DNA of 10,260 nucleotides. It comes from Spirochaetae bacterium HGW-Spirochaetae-9. Its GTDB lineage: Bacteria; Spirochaetota; Spirochaetia; Treponematales; Rectinemataceae. The notes below the pieces were generated by a model. The model did not search any database. It saw nothing but the letters and a program-made list of their open reading frames with translations, and had not been told where the DNA came from. The DNA lies in NCBI GenBank assembly GCA_002839205.1, contig PGXP01000035.1:1-10260 (forward strand), given 5' to 3'. The position numbers and the translations under genes were made by a program. Shown here piece after piece: positions 1-6,950 of the stretch (its first letter is position 1; every line of letters begins with the position of its first letter).

Positions 1-1
1 C

Positions 2-1108
2 AAAGGCCTGCAGTTTCCCATCGTGATCCTCCCCTGGATTGAAAACAAAGGCTCCAACAGACGCGCTCAGGCACTGTGGGAGATGCTGCCCGAAGGGTTG
101 GCCGTGGACATCAAACCCTGGGACAAACCGGGAGCCAAGGCGAACAATCTCTTCTTCAAACTGGGTTCGGAACTCGAGGCCGAAAAGGATCTCGCGGAAA
201 TCAAACGCCTCCTCTATGTCGCCTGCACGCGCGCCGAAGATCACCTCTATTTCTTCGGCAAGCGCCAAAAGCAGGCCGATGAAAAAGGCCTCTCCTTCCA
301 GTACTACATCGAAAAGCACCTGGCCAGCCAAAGCGACACTCCTTCATCCGGCCGCGTCGACATGATCAGCCTGCAGCGAAGGACAAAGGACGATCTCCGA
401 CACTGGTATGGCAGGCAGAGAAAACCCTCTGCAGGCGATTTCGCCCTTGCCTACGCAAAAGCCAAGCCTCTTGTCCGCGACATTCGGCGCCGCCGCTTGA
501 GCGTTACCGACCTCAACACCCTCTCGAAGGGGAATCCCGGCACTCAAAGCCACCCCGCCGCGCTTTCCCCCACCACGCCTTTGCCCGCCGAAAAGTTCGG
601 CGAACTCTGCCACGAGGCTGTCGAACAGGCGCTTGAACATGGACCCGGCTGGAGCTATGAGCCTTCCGAAACGCTCGCCCGCGGCCTCGATCCCGACGGC
701 TTTGCCCGCGCCGTCATCCTCGCATCCTCGATGGCCAGGGGCTTCCTGGAAAGCGAATTCTGGCAGGCGCTTCCCGAGACAGCCGCGATAAAAAGCGAAA
801 AATCCTTCCTTCTCGCAGTGGGTAACTTTGTCGTGGACGGACGGATGGACCTTTTCGCCGAAACCGACACCGACGTCTTTGTCATAGACTTCAAATCCGA
901 TGCGGTACGAAACCCTGAGGGATACAGGACTCAGCTGGAACTCTACCGAAAGGCGGCTTCCGCCTTCGCGCCGGGGAAAAGCGTCAGCGTAGGGCTCTTC
1001 TGGCTGAGAACTTCGGAACTTGAGTGGATTTCTCCTTCCATGGAGGAGAAGGATCTGATCGAACTGGCGGAACGCGCATCCCGGGGTATTGGACAAGAAT
1101 ATGCGTGA
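2..1108 (+). CDS. AddA/RecB-like ATP-dependent helicase-nuclease, C-terminal part (5' end outside window)
   Basis: The reading frame is open from the window edge, so the start and the Walker A half of the helicase are missing; 368 codons remain. The first residues, KGLQFPIV, match SF1A helicase motif V (KGLEFP). RLLYVACTRAEDHL near nt 203-244 is motif VI with its arginine finger. After a variable linker, a PD-(D/E)XK nuclease domain follows: FGELCHEAVEQAL (about nt 596-634), then GRMDLF, then VIDFKSD (about nt 881-901), and finally QLELYRKA, the QxxxY helix typical of RecB-family nucleases. Helicase plus C-terminal nuclease on one chain is the layout of AddA and RecB, which process double-strand DNA ends for recombination repair in the cytoplasm. 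The absence of the N-terminus prevents choosing between AddA, RecB and other UvrD-like fusions. An AddB/RexB partner would be expected just upstream. The stop is TGA at 1106-1108, 27 bp before the first chromate-transporter gene. Confidence 0.85.
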   Translation, partial: KGLQFPIVILPWIENKGSNRRAQALWEMLPEGLAVDIKPWDKPGAKANNLFFKLGSELEAEKDLAEIKRLLYVACTRAEDHLYFFGKRQKQADEKGLSFQYYIEKHLASQSDTPSSGRVDMISLQRRTKDDLRHWYGRQRKPSAGDFALAYAKAKPLVRDIRRRRLSVTDLNTLSKGNPGTQSHPAALSPTTPLPAEKFGELCHEAVEQALEHGPGWSYEPSETLARGLDPDGFARAVILASSMARGFLESEFWQALPETAAIKSEKSFLLAVGNFVVDGRMDLFAETDTDVFVIDFKSDAVRNPEGYRTQLELYRKAASAFAPGKSVSVGLFWLRTSELEWISPSMEEKDLIELAERASRGIGQEYA

Positions 1109-1135
1109 ACCACTATACTGGCTCAAGGCTATCCG

Positions 1136-1705
1136 ATGAAAAAAAACTCCACGGCTATCAAACCCGCACCAACACCGGCCCGGCTGTTCTGGCAGATCGC
1201 GCAGATCAACGCGGTAACCCTCGGCGGGGGCTATGTCATCGTGCCTGTCACGGCCACAAGCTTCGAAAAAAAAGGCTGGATGGAAGAGAAGGAATTCTAT
1301 GACATCTTCGCCCGCGCCCAAGCCTTTCCCGGCCCCATAGCCCTCAGCACCTCGATACTCACAGCCTTGCGTCTCTGCGGATGGAAGGGAGCCGTCGCAG
1401 CCTTTTTCGGCGTCGTCATACCTCCCTTCGCCGCCATCATCCTGGTGAGCGGACTGATAAGCAGATATGGCTCCCTTCCCGCCGTCCAGCGTTTCCTTGC
1501 TGGCGCGGGCGCCGTAGTGCCGGGCCTCATAGCCGGCATGATCTGGAAAACAGCCTCCAAGCGAAGCTGGACGCCCTTGAGGGTGGCCGAAACGCTCGGT
1601 GTGGCCGCTATCCTCATTCTCTTTCCGGCTTACAGCCTGCCCATTCTGCTTTTGGCGATATCCGGACTCTACTGCATCGAGGGACCATGCAAACACTCGA
1701 AATAA
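1136..1705 (+). CDS. Chromate transporter (CHR family), short-chain subunit 1
   Basis: This 189-residue membrane protein has the half-size CHR domain. A GGG turn lies at residues 30-32 (TLGGG, where most relatives have FGGG) and the signature FPGPIAL at 64-70. Hydrophobic segments follow at roughly 87-108, 123-138 and 153-181. CHR proteins carry chromate, probably in exchange for or competition with sulfate, across the inner membrane. Single-domain versions are usually encoded as adjacent pairs that work together, and here the partner overlaps this gene by 19 bp. The N-terminus has about 15 extra polar residues before the first membrane segment. A weak AAGG lies 7 nt before the ATG. A possible promoter (TTGGAC 1089-1094, 19-bp spacer, TATACT 1114-1119) sits across the end of the preceding gene. 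True substrate unknown; resistance has not been shown for many CHR proteins. Confidence 0.85.
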   Translation: MKKNSTAIKPAPTPARLFWQIAQINAVTLGGGYVIVPVTATSFEKKGWMEEKEFYDIFARAQAFPGPIALSTSILTALRLCGWKGAVAAFFGVVIPPFAAIILVSGLISRYGSLPAVQRFLAGAGAVVPGLIAGMIWKTASKRSWTPLRVAETLGVAAILILFPAYSLPILLLAISGLYCIEGPCKHSK

Positions 1706-2223
1706 TCTGGACCTTCTTCAAGGTTGGCATAATATCTTTTGGCGGCGGATGGTCCACCGTCGGCATCATCAAAAGCGAAGTCGTTCCCCAATGGGTGAGC
1801 GAAACCGATTTCCGCGGCCTCATCGCCATCGCCCAGTCAACGCCGGGTCCCATCGCCCTCAATGCAGCCACGATGATAGGCTGGCACCATGGGGGATTCC
1901 TCTCGGCGCTCGCCGGCACACTGGCCGTTGTGGCCTTCCCCGTGATGGCGATAGCCACGGCCACCCTGCTCGCGAGAAAGGTCAAGCTGGACAAGCTTGC
2001 AATCAATGAATCGCTGCGCACGGGCAGCATGGCCATGATGCTCATGACCCTCTGGGCGCTCAGGCCTGATTCGGCCGATCCCCTCCTGATCGCCTTCGCC
2101 CTGGGAGCCTTTGCCATACAGGCATTCACGAAGATCAACGCCCTCTGGGCGATACTGGGCTCCGGCCTCATCAACGCGCTCGCAGGCCCTCTGATCAGGG
2201 GATTATTGGGAATCGCCGGCTGA
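1687..2223 (+). CDS. Chromate transporter (CHR family), short-chain subunit 2
   Basis: This 178-residue membrane protein is the second half of the CHR pair. FGGG is at residues 18-21 and TPGPIAL at 52-58, so this copy is closer to the family consensus than its upstream partner. Hydrophobic segments lie at about 70-97, 113-125, 132-148 and 150-176. The ATG at 1687 is chosen because the family's N-terminal amphipathic helix and FGGG turn begin right after it. The same frame is open further upstream, but only as a shadow of the first gene. The start lies inside subunit 1 (19-bp overlap), with GAGGGA only 2 nt before the ATG, which suggests translational coupling and equal production of both subunits. 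The two halves probably assemble in opposite membrane orientation, as proposed for short-chain CHR pairs. The stop at 2221-2223 lies inside the end of the convergent minus-strand gene. Confidence 0.86.
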   Translation: MQTLEIIWTFFKVGIISFGGGWSTVGIIKSEVVPQWVSETDFRGLIAIAQSTPGPIALNAATMIGWHHGGFLSALAGTLAVVAFPVMAIATATLLARKVKLDKLAINESLRTGSMAMMLMTLWALRPDSADPLLIAFALGAFAIQAFTKINALWAILGSGLINALAGPLIRGLLGIAG

Positions 2224-3210
2224 GACGAAGTGCCTCCACGCCGCCCTCACTTTTTCCGCAGCCGCCTCGAAACGCCCTATCTCGTCGAAGCTCTTCGCCG
2301 GCGTGAGCTCCTCCGGCTTTGCGATGGCCAGGATTCGAGCCTTGCCCCGGCTCGCCAGAAGGGCATCCACGTTGTCGAGGGCGAATTCATGGCTTTCCGG
2401 ATCGTTGCCGGGAATGGAATAGCCGCTGTCTTCTCTCCAATACTTGCTTTCTATTTCATGAATCGCCGCCAGAAGAGCCTCCGTCCTGTAGGCTCGTATG
2501 CCCACATTCGTATACGCGAGATTCGCGGATACGATGGCGCCTCCCCAGCCGGCCTGCCCAGCCCCACCCAGTTTGTTGTGCCCGAAGGCGCGGGGAATGC
2601 CCTCTGCGTCCAGAATAACAGGGTACGCCGGATTTTCTGCCTCGGCGACAGGGAGGAGGAGGCCAACGTCTTCGCCTGCGGCGTTCAGCGATGCAAGAGC
2701 ATTGAGGCTCGCCCTGGCGGTGAGAGGCGAATTGGCGTCGCCTCCAAAATTGGTGAGAACATAGGTGGAATCGCGCCAGAATGGACGAGCCTGCCTGGCG
2801 GCATCGCCATGGCCGAGGGCCTTTCCTCCGGGACCCAGTTCCTGCGTGCAGAAGCCTACCTCGCCTGAGCCGATGTCGAGGGCTTCGAGTATCTCCGAAC
2901 GTATCTCCTCTTCCCAGCCTCGCACGACGAGAAGCTGCCGGCCCAAGCCCCTGAACGCATCGACGGCGTAGGCGGCGAGAGGAATTCTCGGCGTTTTGTC
3001 ATTTATAAAGTTGCGTACGGGAAAAAGCCCTCTCGGGGCTTCGAGGGGGAACCGATCGACTTCCTGCCCCTTGGCTCCGGCTGCCTTGGCAGCCGCGAGC
3101 GTTTTCACCCATCGGGTGCCGGCCCCGGCCAGCAGGGTCAAGCAGCAGGTCGCTTCCCTCAGGTCCGCGGGCACAGGGAAGGCAATCGGGCGAGTATCAG
3201 CAGTCGGCAT
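2203..3210 (-). CDS. Divergent nucleotidyltransferase (NTP_transferase / sugar-nucleotide pyrophosphorylase-like)
   Basis: A 335-residue soluble protein with the Rossmann-like layout of sugar-1-phosphate nucleotidylyltransferases. LLAGAGTRW (26-34) corresponds to the nucleotide-binding LAAGxGTR loop, PRGLFPV (59-65) to the usual PKxLLP, GKALGHGDA (129-137) to the LGTGHA region, and GGDANSP (156-162) to the metal-binding strand. TNVGIRAYRTEAL (234-246) resembles the NxGIY strand of the family. About 20 Ala/Lys-rich residues are inserted between the first two motifs, and the conserved Lys is Arg60, so the substrate or the activity may be unusual. The start is ATG at 3208-3210, overlapping the upstream DUF2156 gene by 14 bp. 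An earlier in-frame start at 3303 would lie deep inside that gene and adds no family sequence. Co-transcription with DUF2156 is likely. Its 3' end overlaps subunit 2 of the chromate transporter by 21 bp. The specific reaction cannot be named. Confidence 0.72.
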   Translation of the reverse strand: MPTADTRPIAFPVPADLREATCCLTLLAGAGTRWVKTLAAAKAAGAKGQEVDRFPLEAPRGLFPVRNFINDKTPRIPLAAYAVDAFRGLGRQLLVVRGWEEEIRSEILEALDIGSGEVGFCTQELGPGGKALGHGDAARQARPFWRDSTYVLTNFGGDANSPLTARASLNALASLNAAGEDVGLLLPVAEAENPAYPVILDAEGIPRAFGHNKLGGAGQAGWGGAIVSANLAYTNVGIRAYRTEALLAAIHEIESKYWREDSGYSIPGNDPESHEFALDNVDALLASRGKARILAIAKPEELTPAKSFDEIGRFEAAAEKVRAAWRHFVSAGDSQ

Positions 3211-4156
3211 GGATCGTGCCAGGTCCGCACTCCGCCGGCTCAGGGATATCGTGCGGCTTGAATTCCAGCCTGTCAGGGTGGATGATCCTGTATTTGCGCA
3301 CAAAACCGCTCGGCCTGTAGGTCATCTTGGCCTGCCGCAGACCCTCGTTGCCAAGATCCTGCTCGCGGTTCACGAGCTTGAAATAAGCGGGAAGCGATTG
3401 GGCGAAAGCCTGGTTGATAAACTGGTAGATACCTTTGAAGCGGTCGCAGGCCTTTTCGAAATGCACGGCGAACATTGTGCCCTTGGCCAGGGGCTCGCCC
3501 AGGCACCACCCCACAGGCTGCCCCTCTATGTAATAGACAGCTCCCCTCATCCCGAGATCCTCGAAGAGCTCCAGCCCTTCCCTGGCGGCCCGGTAATCGC
3601 CATCAACGCCTTTTGCCCTGCGCCACTCGTCCAGGACGGCAAGGGCATCGCCCACGTTCTCCCTTTTCAAGGGTTTCTGCTCGCACTCATAGGAGCTGAT
3701 AAAACCGTTCACCAGATTCCGCTTTTTGTGGTACTCACGCCCCGTCAGCTCGGCAAGATCTTTCCTGAGATAGAGATAATCGAAATTGTCCCTGTCTTCC
3801 TGGACGATATAGCCTCGCGCCTCCAGCTCTATGCGGTGCTGGACAGCCTGGCTTTCCGAAAGGTTCTTCATATAGTCGTGGCTCAGCATCAGCTCGTCGA
3901 AAATCTTCGAGGAGGCCACACAGCAAGGCAAGTAGAAAAATTTCTTACCTTCCTTGCTGCCGGAAATGACGAGACCTCCGCCGGGGAACTCCGCCACTTT
4001 GTAGTCGTAGCTGTGACGAAAGAGGTAGAGGTTGGCAAAGGTGAATTCGGATACCCCATCCTTGAGCATGTTGAGAGCCGGATACATGGAGCCGATCATG
4101 GCAAGGTCGATCGGCGCGAAGTCTGGATACTGCGGTATGCTCGTTTTTTCGCTCAT
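3197..4156 (-). CDS. DUF2156 / LPG-synthase C-domain-like acyl- or aminoacyl-transferase
   Basis: 319 residues that look like the stand-alone DUF2156 family, a tandem GNAT-fold domain related to the catalytic part of phosphatidylglycerol lysyltransferase (MprF). Visible hallmarks are FTFANLYLFRHSYDY (38-52), YLRKDLAELTGREYHKKRN (129-147), typical of the interdomain segment, and VNREQDLGNEGLRQAKMTY (262-280), which matches the conserved DLGxEGLRKAK block. The C-terminus adds an unusual tail after VRKYRIIHPDRLEF. No membrane segments are present, unlike full MprF, so it probably acts in the cytosol or at the membrane surface; the acceptor is unknown. The ATG at 4154-4156 is chosen because it follows a near-consensus promoter by only 7 bp; another ATG at 4158-4160 is out of frame. 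It heads a two-gene operon with the overlapping nucleotidyltransferase and is divergent from pepT. Confidence 0.83.
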   Translation of the reverse strand: MSEKTSIPQYPDFAPIDLAMIGSMYPALNMLKDGVSEFTFANLYLFRHSYDYKVAEFPGGGLVISGSKEGKKFFYLPCCVASSKIFDELMLSHDYMKNLSESQAVQHRIELEARGYIVQEDRDNFDYLYLRKDLAELTGREYHKKRNLVNGFISSYECEQKPLKRENVGDALAVLDEWRRAKGVDGDYRAAREGLELFEDLGMRGAVYYIEGQPVGWCLGEPLAKGTMFAVHFEKACDRFKGIYQFINQAFAQSLPAYFKLVNREQDLGNEGLRQAKMTYRPSGFVRKYRIIHPDRLEFKPHDIPEPAECGPGTIHADC

Positions 4157-4163
4157 TCATTCC

Positions 4164-4192
4164 ATAATAGGGGACGAAGCGAGGCGTTTCAA
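4164..4192 (-). promoter_or_regulatory. Sigma-70-type promoter of the DUF2156 operon
   Basis: On the minus strand, TTGAAA (4192-4187) and TATTAT (4169-4164) are each one mismatch from consensus and are separated by exactly 17 bp. Transcription should start around 4157-4156, directly at the ATG of the DUF2156 gene. The message would therefore be leaderless or nearly so. Confidence 0.65.
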
Positions 4193-4209
4193 GCACCACA
4201 GGCATGCTG

Positions 4210-4238
4210 TTGCACCGAAGTCGTTTTATTGGCATAAT
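4210..4238 (+). promoter_or_regulatory. Extended -10 promoter of pepT
   Basis: TTGCAC (4210-4215), a 17-bp spacer and CATAAT (4233-4238) preceded by TGG (4230-4232) give an extended -10 promoter. The -10 box ends 9 bp before the pepT ATG at 4248, so the predicted 5' leader is only a few nucleotides and cannot hold a Shine-Dalgarno site. The -35 boxes of this promoter and the opposing one are 17 bp apart, so one bound regulator could affect both. Confidence 0.6.
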
Positions 4239-4247
4239 TGACGTACC

Positions 4248-5504
4248 ATGAAAGACTATAAAGCCAAACTCGATCAGCCTTACGTCGCCAGCATGACAGA
4301 ACGCTTTCTCCGATATGCTGGAATTGGCACCCAAAGCGATCGCCACATCGAGGATATCCCCTCCACCCAAACCCAATGGCAATTGGCGCGACTCCTCGAA
4401 CAGGAACTGAAGGAACTGGGACTTTCAGATGTCACGCTCGACGAACACTGCTATCTCATCGCCCGCATCCCCGCCACGAAAGGCCTGGAAGGCGCGCCTG
4501 TCATCGGCCTCATGGCCCACATGGACACCGCCAGCGATGTGCCAGGTACGAATGTTCATCCTAAAGTCATCCACAACTATGACGGTAATACCCTCGCCCT
4601 CTCCGACAGCGAAACCCTCGATCCCGCCGATTACCCCGATCTGGCCGCCCATGCAGGCGACACCATCATAACCACCGACGGCACGAGCCTCCTCGGAGCC
4701 GACGACAAGGCAGGCGTAGCCGAGATAATGACAACGATCGAATGGCTTACCTCCCATCCGGAGGCAAAGCATGGTCCCATCGAAATTTTCTTCACCCCCG
4801 ACGAAGAAACCGGCAAGGGCATGAACCTCTTTCCGCTCGCCAAGGCAAAATCCGTAGCCTGCTATACCCTCGATGGAGGCAAGGCCGTCGAGATCGAGTC
4901 GGAATGTTTCACCGCATACAGCGTGCATGCCGAATTTCTGGGCCAGGTGATTCACATAGGCGCCGCCCGCGGCAAGTTCGCCAACGCGGTGGCCATGGCA
5001 GGACATTTCATAGCCATGCTTCCGCGCTCCGAAAGTCCCGAGGCTACCGACAACTGGTATGGCTATTATTGTCCGATCGAAATTTCGGGATCGATGGAGA
5101 AAACCGTCATCGATGTCTACCTGCGCGACTTTACCTCCGAAGGTATGGAGCGGCGCATAGCAGCCATGAAGGCCTTCGCCGCCGCCGTCGAAGCCCAGTT
5201 TCCCCTGGGCAAGGTCCAGCTGACGGTCAAAAAGCAGTACATCAACATGAAGGAAAAACTCGACCAGACTCCGGCCGTCCTCGAAAAGCTGGCCGAAGCC
5301 ATCCGACGTTCCGGCGCCGAACCCGAGGTGAAACCCATCAGGGGCGGCACCGACGGATCGCGCCTCACCGAGATGGGCATTCCCACCCCCAATGTATTTA
5401 CAGGCGGCTACAATTACCATTCGCGCCACGAATGGGCATCGGTGGGCGAGATGTCGCTCGCCGTCTCCACCCTCATAAGCCTCGTGGCCCTGTGGACGGA
5501 ATGA
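4248..5504 (+). CDS. pepT: Peptidase T (tripeptide aminopeptidase, M20B family)
   Basis: 418 residues, the usual length for PepT. This cytoplasmic di-zinc enzyme removes the N-terminal residue from tripeptides and helps recycle imported or degraded peptides. All expected ligands are visible: His91 and Asp93 in MAHMDTASD, Asp153 in LLGADDKAGVAEI, the Glu186/Glu187 pair in PDEETGKG, Asp209 in TLDGG, and His391 in YHSRHEWAS. Spacing between them matches E. coli PepT (His78, Asp80, Asp140, Glu173/174, Asp196, His379) to within a residue. The region around 230-320 is the dimerisation domain, and GGTDGSRLTEMGIPTPN (367-383) is the conserved substrate-binding stretch. The ATG at 4248 closely follows an extended -10 promoter and has no Shine-Dalgarno. 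The gene is followed after 46 bp by the PEGA gene. Intact and confidently identified. Confidence 0.95.
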   Translation: MKDYKAKLDQPYVASMTERFLRYAGIGTQSDRHIEDIPSTQTQWQLARLLEQELKELGLSDVTLDEHCYLIARIPATKGLEGAPVIGLMAHMDTASDVPGTNVHPKVIHNYDGNTLALSDSETLDPADYPDLAAHAGDTIITTDGTSLLGADDKAGVAEIMTTIEWLTSHPEAKHGPIEIFFTPDEETGKGMNLFPLAKAKSVACYTLDGGKAVEIESECFTAYSVHAEFLGQVIHIGAARGKFANAVAMAGHFIAMLPRSESPEATDNWYGYYCPIEISGSMEKTVIDVYLRDFTSEGMERRIAAMKAFAAAVEAQFPLGKVQLTVKKQYINMKEKLDQTPAVLEKLAEAIRRSGAEPEVKPIRGGTDGSRLTEMGIPTPNVFTGGYNYHSRHEWASVGEMSLAVSTLISLVALWTE

Positions 5505-5537
5505 AACCTCTTTCCGCCATCGTTGTTTGACGTTTCA

Positions 5538-5544
5538 AAGGGGA
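5538..5544 (+). promoter_or_regulatory. Ribosome binding site selecting the GTG start at 5551
   Basis: AAGGGGA lies 6 nt before GTG (5551-5553). It favours this GTG over the in-frame TTG at 5527, which would put eight polar residues before the signal peptide. Confidence 0.65.
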
Positions 5545-5550
5545 TACTAC

Positions 5551-6342
5551 GTGAGAAACAGAACAGTCGCAGCCTTGATCATTCTCATCGCCCTCCTGCC
5601 AACCACTCTGTTCGCACAGACTAAAACTACCCTCAACCTGCGCTGCGACCAGACGGGCGCACGAGTCTATATCGACGACAAGCTCGTCGGCTACACTTCC
5701 CCGAATTTCTCCACCCTTATACTTCCAGGCAACTATGCCATAAGGGTGGCCAAAGAGGGCTTCCCCGACTTCCATGCCTCCATCCTCGTCGGCCAGAGCC
5801 CGGTGACCATTATAGCCACCCTCGGCTGGTCCAGGCCGCCCGCTCCCCAGCCCCCAATGCCGCCACCACCGGCACCACAGCCTCCCAGCCCCCGCAGCTT
5901 CCCTGTCTACATCGACGCGGCCAATGCCCCGAGGGCAAGCCTCTATCGCGATTCTTCCCTGGTCGGCAATCTGCCCTACCGCGGCGACTGGAAGCCTGGC
6001 GTGTACTCCCTGCGCATCTCAGCCCCAGGCTTCGGCGATTATGTCGAAAGGATTGTCCTGAATGCCCCGTTGACCATACGCGTGAACCTCCCCGCCCTCT
6101 ATGTCGATTACGAGATAAAACTGCCCCAGTTCTTTGCTTCCCGCGATGGACGTCCCATCGAGTTCAAGGACATGGACATCTATCTCGATGGGCAGCGCCT
6201 TAATTCGCCCTATGGGAAGACCACCTCAGGACCTCACCGGCTCATGGTATTTCTGCGGGATCTGCGCTTTGAGGCTGATTTTGAACTCGCTTCGGGAAAG
6301 TACGCTGTCATCGAGCCATATCTCGGCGTGCATATTCGATGA
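5551..6342 (+). CDS. Secreted PEGA-repeat protein with proline-rich linker
   Basis: 263 residues starting at GTG. An N-terminal signal peptide (MRNR, hydrophobic 6-22, LFA before Gln23) predicts Sec export and cleavage by signal peptidase I. A PEGA domain follows at about 25-90: GARVYIDDKLVGYTSP, then LPGNYAIRVAKEGFPDF. A linker of mostly Pro, Ala and Gln lies at about 95-118. A second PEGA-like repeat covers about 122-185 (ASLYRDSSLVGNLPY, KPGVYSLRISAPGFGDY). A third, more divergent one covers about 190-263 (DIYLDGQRLNSPYGKTT, SGPHRLMVFLRDLRFEADF). PEGA domains are small beta-sandwiches common in surface and periplasmic proteins of spirochaetes and other bacteria; most have no known activity. 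There is no lipobox cysteine at the cleavage site, so a lipoprotein is unlikely. It lies between pepT (46 bp) and a GNAT gene (31 bp) and may be co-transcribed with both. Role unknown; a structural or cell-envelope binding function is a guess. Confidence 0.8.
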   Translation: MRNRTVAALIILIALLPTTLFAQTKTTLNLRCDQTGARVYIDDKLVGYTSPNFSTLILPGNYAIRVAKEGFPDFHASILVGQSPVTIIATLGWSRPPAPQPPMPPPPAPQPPSPRSFPVYIDAANAPRASLYRDSSLVGNLPYRGDWKPGVYSLRISAPGFGDYVERIVLNAPLTIRVNLPALYVDYEIKLPQFFASRDGRPIEFKDMDIYLDGQRLNSPYGKTTSGPHRLMVFLRDLRFEADFELASGKYAVIEPYLGVHIR

Positions 6343-6373
6343 AATCGCCTTATACTTGCATCAAGGATGAAGA

Positions 6374-6904
6374 ATGCCTGATCTTATCGACATGAGAGAA
6401 TTCGAGCTGGTTGCCACACACACAGGTATCTTCAAGGGCGTCGAGATCGACCTGCTGCACGAAACCCTTCTTTCCTGGAAAAACTCGCCGGGCGACCCCT
6501 ATACCGTCCTTGAGCTGCGCGACGGCAAGATCCTCGTGGCCTTCGCCATCATCAGCAGGATAAACGGCAGGCAATCCACCTTCGATATCCGCTATATTCT
6601 CGTGGACAGAGATTACCGCTCGACGGAATGCGGCAGCCATCTCCTCCAGCTTCTCGATGAGGATCTGCTCGGCAAGAATTCATATGCCGTGATACGGCTG
6701 GAGACTTCGGGCAAAAAGCTCGATAACCTTCGCACTGAAGCCTTCCAGGATTCCGGATACAAGATGATTGGTCATATTCCGGGGTACTACGGCGAAGGCG
6801 ATGATTATTACTACTTCATCAAGACCGTCTACCGTGATACGCCAGCCTTCTCGGAAACCGATTCTCCCGACGCCCTCAACAGTCCTGACAGCGAGAACCA
6901 ATAA
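6374..6904 (+). CDS. GNAT-family N-acetyltransferase
   Basis: A 176-residue soluble protein with the GNAT fold. The beta4-alpha3 acetyl-CoA motif is RYILVDRDYRSTECGSHLL (73-91), followed by AVIRLETSGKKLDNLRTEAF (105-124) and FQDSGYKMIGHIPGYY (124-139). The strand GEGDDYYYFIK (140-150) is typical of amino-acid or peptide N-acetyltransferases. In the pyrophosphate loop the usual R-x-x-G-x-G/A reads R82-S-T-E-C-G-S, so the first glycine is Glu85. This is tolerated in some family members but may weaken CoA binding. The last 25 residues are acidic, Ser/Pro-rich and probably disordered. ATG at 6374 has a good AAGGA 6 nt upstream. It follows the PEGA gene by 31 bp, in the same direction. The substrate cannot be told from sequence. 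Confidence 0.78.
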   Translation: MPDLIDMREFELVATHTGIFKGVEIDLLHETLLSWKNSPGDPYTVLELRDGKILVAFAIISRINGRQSTFDIRYILVDRDYRSTECGSHLLQLLDEDLLGKNSYAVIRLETSGKKLDNLRTEAFQDSGYKMIGHIPGYYGEGDDYYYFIKTVYRDTPAFSETDSPDALNSPDSENQ

Positions 6905-6908
6905 CCGC

Positions 6909-6938
6909 TTGATTCTAAGCCGCCTGACCTGCTATATT
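6909..6938 (+). promoter_or_regulatory. Promoter of tRNA-Thr
   Basis: TTGATT (6909-6914), an 18-bp spacer and TATATT (6933-6938) place the transcription start near 6945, six bases before the mature tRNA. The tRNA therefore need not depend on read-through from the GNAT gene. Confidence 0.55.
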
Positions 6939-6950
6939 CTTGGCCGTACC

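Noticed and set aside
344..1696. 450-codon minus-strand open frame
   Set aside because: It lies antisense to the helicase-nuclease and chromate-transporter genes, shows no family motifs and has low-complexity Gly/Arg/Ala-rich composition.
2996..4237. 413-codon plus-strand open frame
   Set aside because: It is a mirror of the DUF2156 and nucleotidyltransferase genes, has no ribosome binding site and shows no recognisable domain.
4425..5429. 334-codon minus-strand open frame
   Set aside because: It is antisense to the complete, confidently identified pepT.
6367..6381. Upstream mini-ORF (ATG AAG AAT GCC TGA) overlapping the GNAT start
   Set aside because: Four codons formed by the Shine-Dalgarno region; nothing supports translation or a leader-peptide role.
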